DNA of 9,332 nt from Roseburia sp. (GTDB taxonomy: Bacteria; Bacillota_A; Clostridia; Lachnospirales; Lachnospiraceae): positions 1 to 9,332 of the forward strand of contig JAFYQA010000178.1 in assembly GCA_017547315.1 (NCBI GenBank), given 5' to 3'. Within the stretch, counting starts at the first letter, position 1, and the number at the start of each line of letters is the position of its first letter. Shown piece by piece: positions 7,819-9,332 of the stretch. A model generated the notes under the pieces. The model saw nothing but the letters and a program-made list of their open reading frames with translations, did not search any database and had not been told where the DNA came from. A program made the translations under genes and the position numbers.

Positions 7819-8847
7819 CTATTCCTTTTTATAAATAGAATCTAATTGTTTTTTTACATTTTTTAAATTATCTATTACCTTATCGTAATCCATTCTCTTT
7901 GGTCCAATGATACCAATGGTACCCTTCATTCCTTCACCCAAGTCGTAAGTAGCAGTTACGATACTGCAATCCTCCATGGTCTGAACTTTAGATTCTTTTC
8001 CGATATATACCTGAATCCCTGTAGATTCTTCATCAGAAAGCCGCTCTCTTACCAATTCCGTCAATTCTTTCTTTTCTTCAAAGGTGGAGATCAATTCACT
8101 GGCTCTCTGGTGATCTGCCAACTCCGGATAACGGAAAATGTTGTTGGTTCCGCTGGTGTAGATTTCCAAATCCTCATCACCTTTTACAGCTTCTGCCACC
8201 GCATTAATCACTTCACTGATAATTTCACTGTGAATTCCTGCCTGCTTTTTCAAAGCAGTAATTAAAGGAAGATTAATTTCCTCTATAGATAAACCATTTA
8301 AATGTGTATTCAATAAAATATTAAGCTTTAATAAGGTTTCATCATTTAAAACTTCATCTACCGGCAAAATCGTGTTCTTAATCAGATTTCCTTCTGTTAC
8401 AATAACTGCCAAAAGCTGTTTCTTATTTACTCTGGACAATTGAATAAATTTTAATTTATTGCCACTCATCCGAGGAGCGGAAACCATGGTAGCATAATTT
8501 GTATTTACCGCTAAAAGCTTAGCTGTCTGTTTTAACAAATGATCCAGCTTATCTTCCTTTTCTATCAGAAGCTCTTTTAGTTCCTCTACTTCCTTCTCTT
8601 TTTCCTGCATCATCATATCTACATAAAATCGATATCCTGCATCGGAAGGAATTCGTCCTGCGGACGTATGCGGCTGTAAAATATAACCCATTTCCTCCAG
8701 GTCTGCCATTTCATTACGAATGGTAGCACTGCTTAAATGTAAATCTGTGTACTTGGAAATGGTTCTGCTGCCCACCGGTTCCCCGGTTTCCAAATAATTA
8801 CGGATAATGGCCTGCAATATTTTCGTCTTTCTTTCATCTAACTGCAT
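7819..8847 (-). CDS. hrcA: heat-inducible transcription repressor HrcA
   Basis: HrcA is the dimeric repressor that binds CIRCE operators and shuts off groE and dnaK operons. In known systems GroEL keeps it active, so misfolded protein relieves repression. The 342-residue protein has an N-terminal winged helix-turn-helix domain (about 1-75) with EPVGSRTISK at 23-32, SSATIRNEMADLEEMGYI at 39-56 and TSAGRIPSDAGYRFYVD at 61-77. A short coiled coil (82-110) and the GAF-like domain follow, with IGIIGPKRMDYDKVI at 311-325. Start choice: GTG 8856, ATG 8853 and ATG 8847 are all in frame, but the AGAGGGG at 8856-8862 is correctly spaced (8 bases) only for ATG 8847, which also gives the usual N-terminus. 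It is the first gene of its own CIRCE-controlled operon, so it is autoregulated. Confidence 0.97.
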   Translation of the reverse strand: MQLDERKTKILQAIIRNYLETGEPVGSRTISKYTDLHLSSATIRNEMADLEEMGYILQPHTSAGRIPSDAGYRFYVDMMMQEKEKEVEELKELLIEKEDKLDHLLKQTAKLLAVNTNYATMVSAPRMSGNKLKFIQLSRVNKKQLLAVIVTEGNLIKNTILPVDEVLNDETLLKLNILLNTHLNGLSIEEINLPLITALKKQAGIHSEIISEVINAVAEAVKGDEDLEIYTSGTNNIFRYPELADHQRASELISTFEEKKELTELVRERLSDEESTGIQVYIGKESKVQTMEDCSIVTATYDLGEGMKGTIGIIGPKRMDYDKVIDNLKNVKKQLDSIYKKE

Positions 8848-8855
8848 TACCATCA

Positions 8856-8862
8856 CCCCTCT
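8856..8862 (-). promoter_or_regulatory. ribosome binding site that decides the hrcA start
   Basis: AGAGGGG on the minus strand ends 8 bases before ATG 8847. It overlaps or directly abuts the alternative GTG 8856 and ATG 8853, which would therefore be too close for initiation. Confidence 0.75.
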
Positions 8863-8883
8863 TTCAAAAGAATTTTTATGTTA

Positions 8884-8910
8884 TTAGCACTCATTTATTT
8901 TGAGTGCTAA
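8884..8910 (-). promoter_or_regulatory. CIRCE operator, HrcA binding site
   Basis: TTAGCACTC (8884-8892), a 9-base spacer and GAGTGCTAA (8902-8910) form a perfect match to the CIRCE consensus with no mismatch in either arm. It begins about 8 bases after the predicted transcription start and lies 36 bases before the hrcA ATG, the normal place for HrcA to block transcription of the operon. It is the only CIRCE site I found in the window. Confidence 0.98.
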
Positions 8911-8924
8911 CATCTTCTGTAGAT

Positions 8925-8953
8925 AAAATATCACTTACCCTATCTATTGTCAA
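8925..8953 (-). promoter_or_regulatory. sigma-A promoter of the hrcA-grpE-dnaK-dnaJ operon
   Basis: A perfect TTGACA -35 (8953-8948) is followed after 17 bases by TATTTT (8930-8925, 4 of 6 to TATAAT). A TG one base before the -10 box gives an extended -10. The start point should be near 8918, just ahead of CIRCE. The DNA upstream of the -35 (about 8958-9000) is almost entirely A/T, as in an UP-type element. Heat control is therefore by derepression at a housekeeping promoter rather than by a heat-shock sigma factor. Confidence 0.85.
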
Positions 8954-9017
8954 CAAATTTGATTAAAAATAATTCTTAAATAATTATGAAAATTGTTAAG
9001 GAAAATTTAGGGAATTT

Positions 9018-9051
9018 AAAAACCCCGAAGCCATTTGACTCCGGGGTTTTT
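9018..9051 (-). terminator. intrinsic terminator of the small Lys/Ala-rich gene
   Basis: AAAAACCCCG (9018-9027) pairs with CGGGGTTTTT (9042-9051). On the minus-strand RNA the stem continues inward through G-U and U-G pairs to a 4-base loop, giving about 15 pairs, and is followed by U5. On the plus strand the inner part has A-C mismatches, so the hairpin is better in the minus orientation. It lies about 25 bases after the stop codon of the right-edge gene and insulates the hrcA promoter from it. Confidence 0.9.
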
Positions 9052-9076
9052 ATCTTTTCCAATATTTATGTAATTA

Positions 9077-9332
9077 TTAGATTACAAAACTTCCTGTAAC
9101 ATCACCGTTAAATACATAGTAGCAAAGACCTTCTTCAGGTTTTACATATAATTCAACAGTTTTTAAATCAGCTTCTTTCTGATTTAGGTCATATGTCCAC
9201 ACATCCTTAGCGATTGTAACTAAAGATTCTTCTGTATAAGATTTTTCAGCAAACTGTAATGTTACATTTGCTTTTAAAGCTGTTTTCTTTGTTGCTGCTT
9301 TTTTAGCAGTAGCTTCTGCTTTTACTTCTTCT
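9077..9332 (-). CDS. C-terminal part of a small Lys/Ala-rich protein, DUF6465-like
   Basis: An open frame enters from the window edge and ends at TAA 9077-9079, leaving the last 84 residues. The visible start is basic and alanine-rich (EEVKAEATAKKAATKKTALKA, with lysine and alanine alternating as in histone-H1-like tails). It is followed by a compact domain of about 60 residues: VTLQFAEKSYTEESLV at 23-38, then LKTVELYVKPEEGLCYYVFNG at 56-76, ending GSFVI. From memory, the Lys/Ala tail joined to an ELYVKPEE..YYV.NG domain resembles the DUF6465 proteins of Lachnospiraceae, whose function I do not know. No membrane segment is visible. The gene is complete at its 3' end and has its own terminator, so it is not part of the hrcA operon. 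The 5' end and start lie outside the window. Confidence 0.75.
   Translation of the reverse strand, partial: EEVKAEATAKKAATKKTALKANVTLQFAEKSYTEESLVTIAKDVWTYDLNQKEADLKTVELYVKPEEGLCYYVFNGDVTGSFVI

Noticed and set aside
7449..7838. Plus-strand frame rich in Leu and Phe opposite grpE
   Set aside because: The apparent hydrophobic protein is the antisense reading of the Glu/Lys-rich GrpE tail, not a membrane protein.
8969..8987. ATAATT/AATTAT inverted repeat upstream of the hrcA promoter
   Set aside because: It is pure A/T and expected by chance in such DNA; it is better read as part of an A/T-rich upstream promoter element.
1..9332. CRISPR array, insertion sequence, tRNA or rRNA gene, phage or defence system
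   Set aside because: I saw no regular repeats with spacers, terminal inverted repeats, transposase motifs or RNA gene signatures; the window is filled by housekeeping genes.

Overview
This window looks like a chromosomal segment of a low-GC, Gram-positive, anaerobic Clostridia species, most likely from the Lachnospiraceae or a close relative. Four observations support this: an HrcA/CIRCE-controlled hrcA-grpE-dnaK-dnaJ operon; a DnaK that lacks the roughly 24-residue N-terminal insert typical of Gram-negative DnaK; strong AGGAGG ribosome binding sites; and a long single-chain pyruvate:ferredoxin oxidoreductase. The genus cannot be fixed from this sequence alone. Every gene I can support lies on the minus strand, so transcription runs from high to low coordinates.

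In transcription order, the right edge (9077-9332) holds the C-terminal end of a small Lys/Ala-rich protein that resembles the DUF6465 group. It is closed by a strong intrinsic terminator (9018-9051). An AT-rich gap follows, then a sigma-A-type promoter (8925-8953) and a perfect CIRCE operator (8884-8910). These drive the heat-shock operon hrcA (7819-8847), grpE (7135-7800), dnaK (5209-7074) and dnaJ (3963-5138). A stable hairpin sits between dnaK and dnaJ (5161-5192), and a long stem terminator (3907-3941) ends the operon. HrcA represses the operon through CIRCE. DnaK is the ATP-driven Hsp70 chaperone, DnaJ delivers substrates and stimulates ATP hydrolysis, and GrpE releases ADP. The repressor and the full chaperone cycle are therefore encoded together.

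A 226-base non-coding region (3737-3962) separates the operon from nifJ. It carries a good extended -10 promoter (3806-3834) and, upstream of it, two imperfect TTGTG/TTCACAA-type palindromes that resemble redox (Rex) operators. nifJ (167-3700) encodes pyruvate:ferredoxin oxidoreductase, the main anaerobic route from pyruvate to acetyl-CoA, and ends at a 12-bp GC-rich terminator (114-146). At the left edge (1-99) a further minus-strand promoter leads into a transcript cut off by the window; whether it is a gene or an RNA cannot be decided.

I found no CRISPR array, mobile element, tRNA or rRNA. All full-length genes are well-known housekeeping families, and I see no convincing undescribed system. 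The points most worth a second look are the possible redox operators ahead of nifJ, the dnaK-dnaJ intercistronic hairpin, the DUF6465-like small protein and the unidentified transcript at the left edge.
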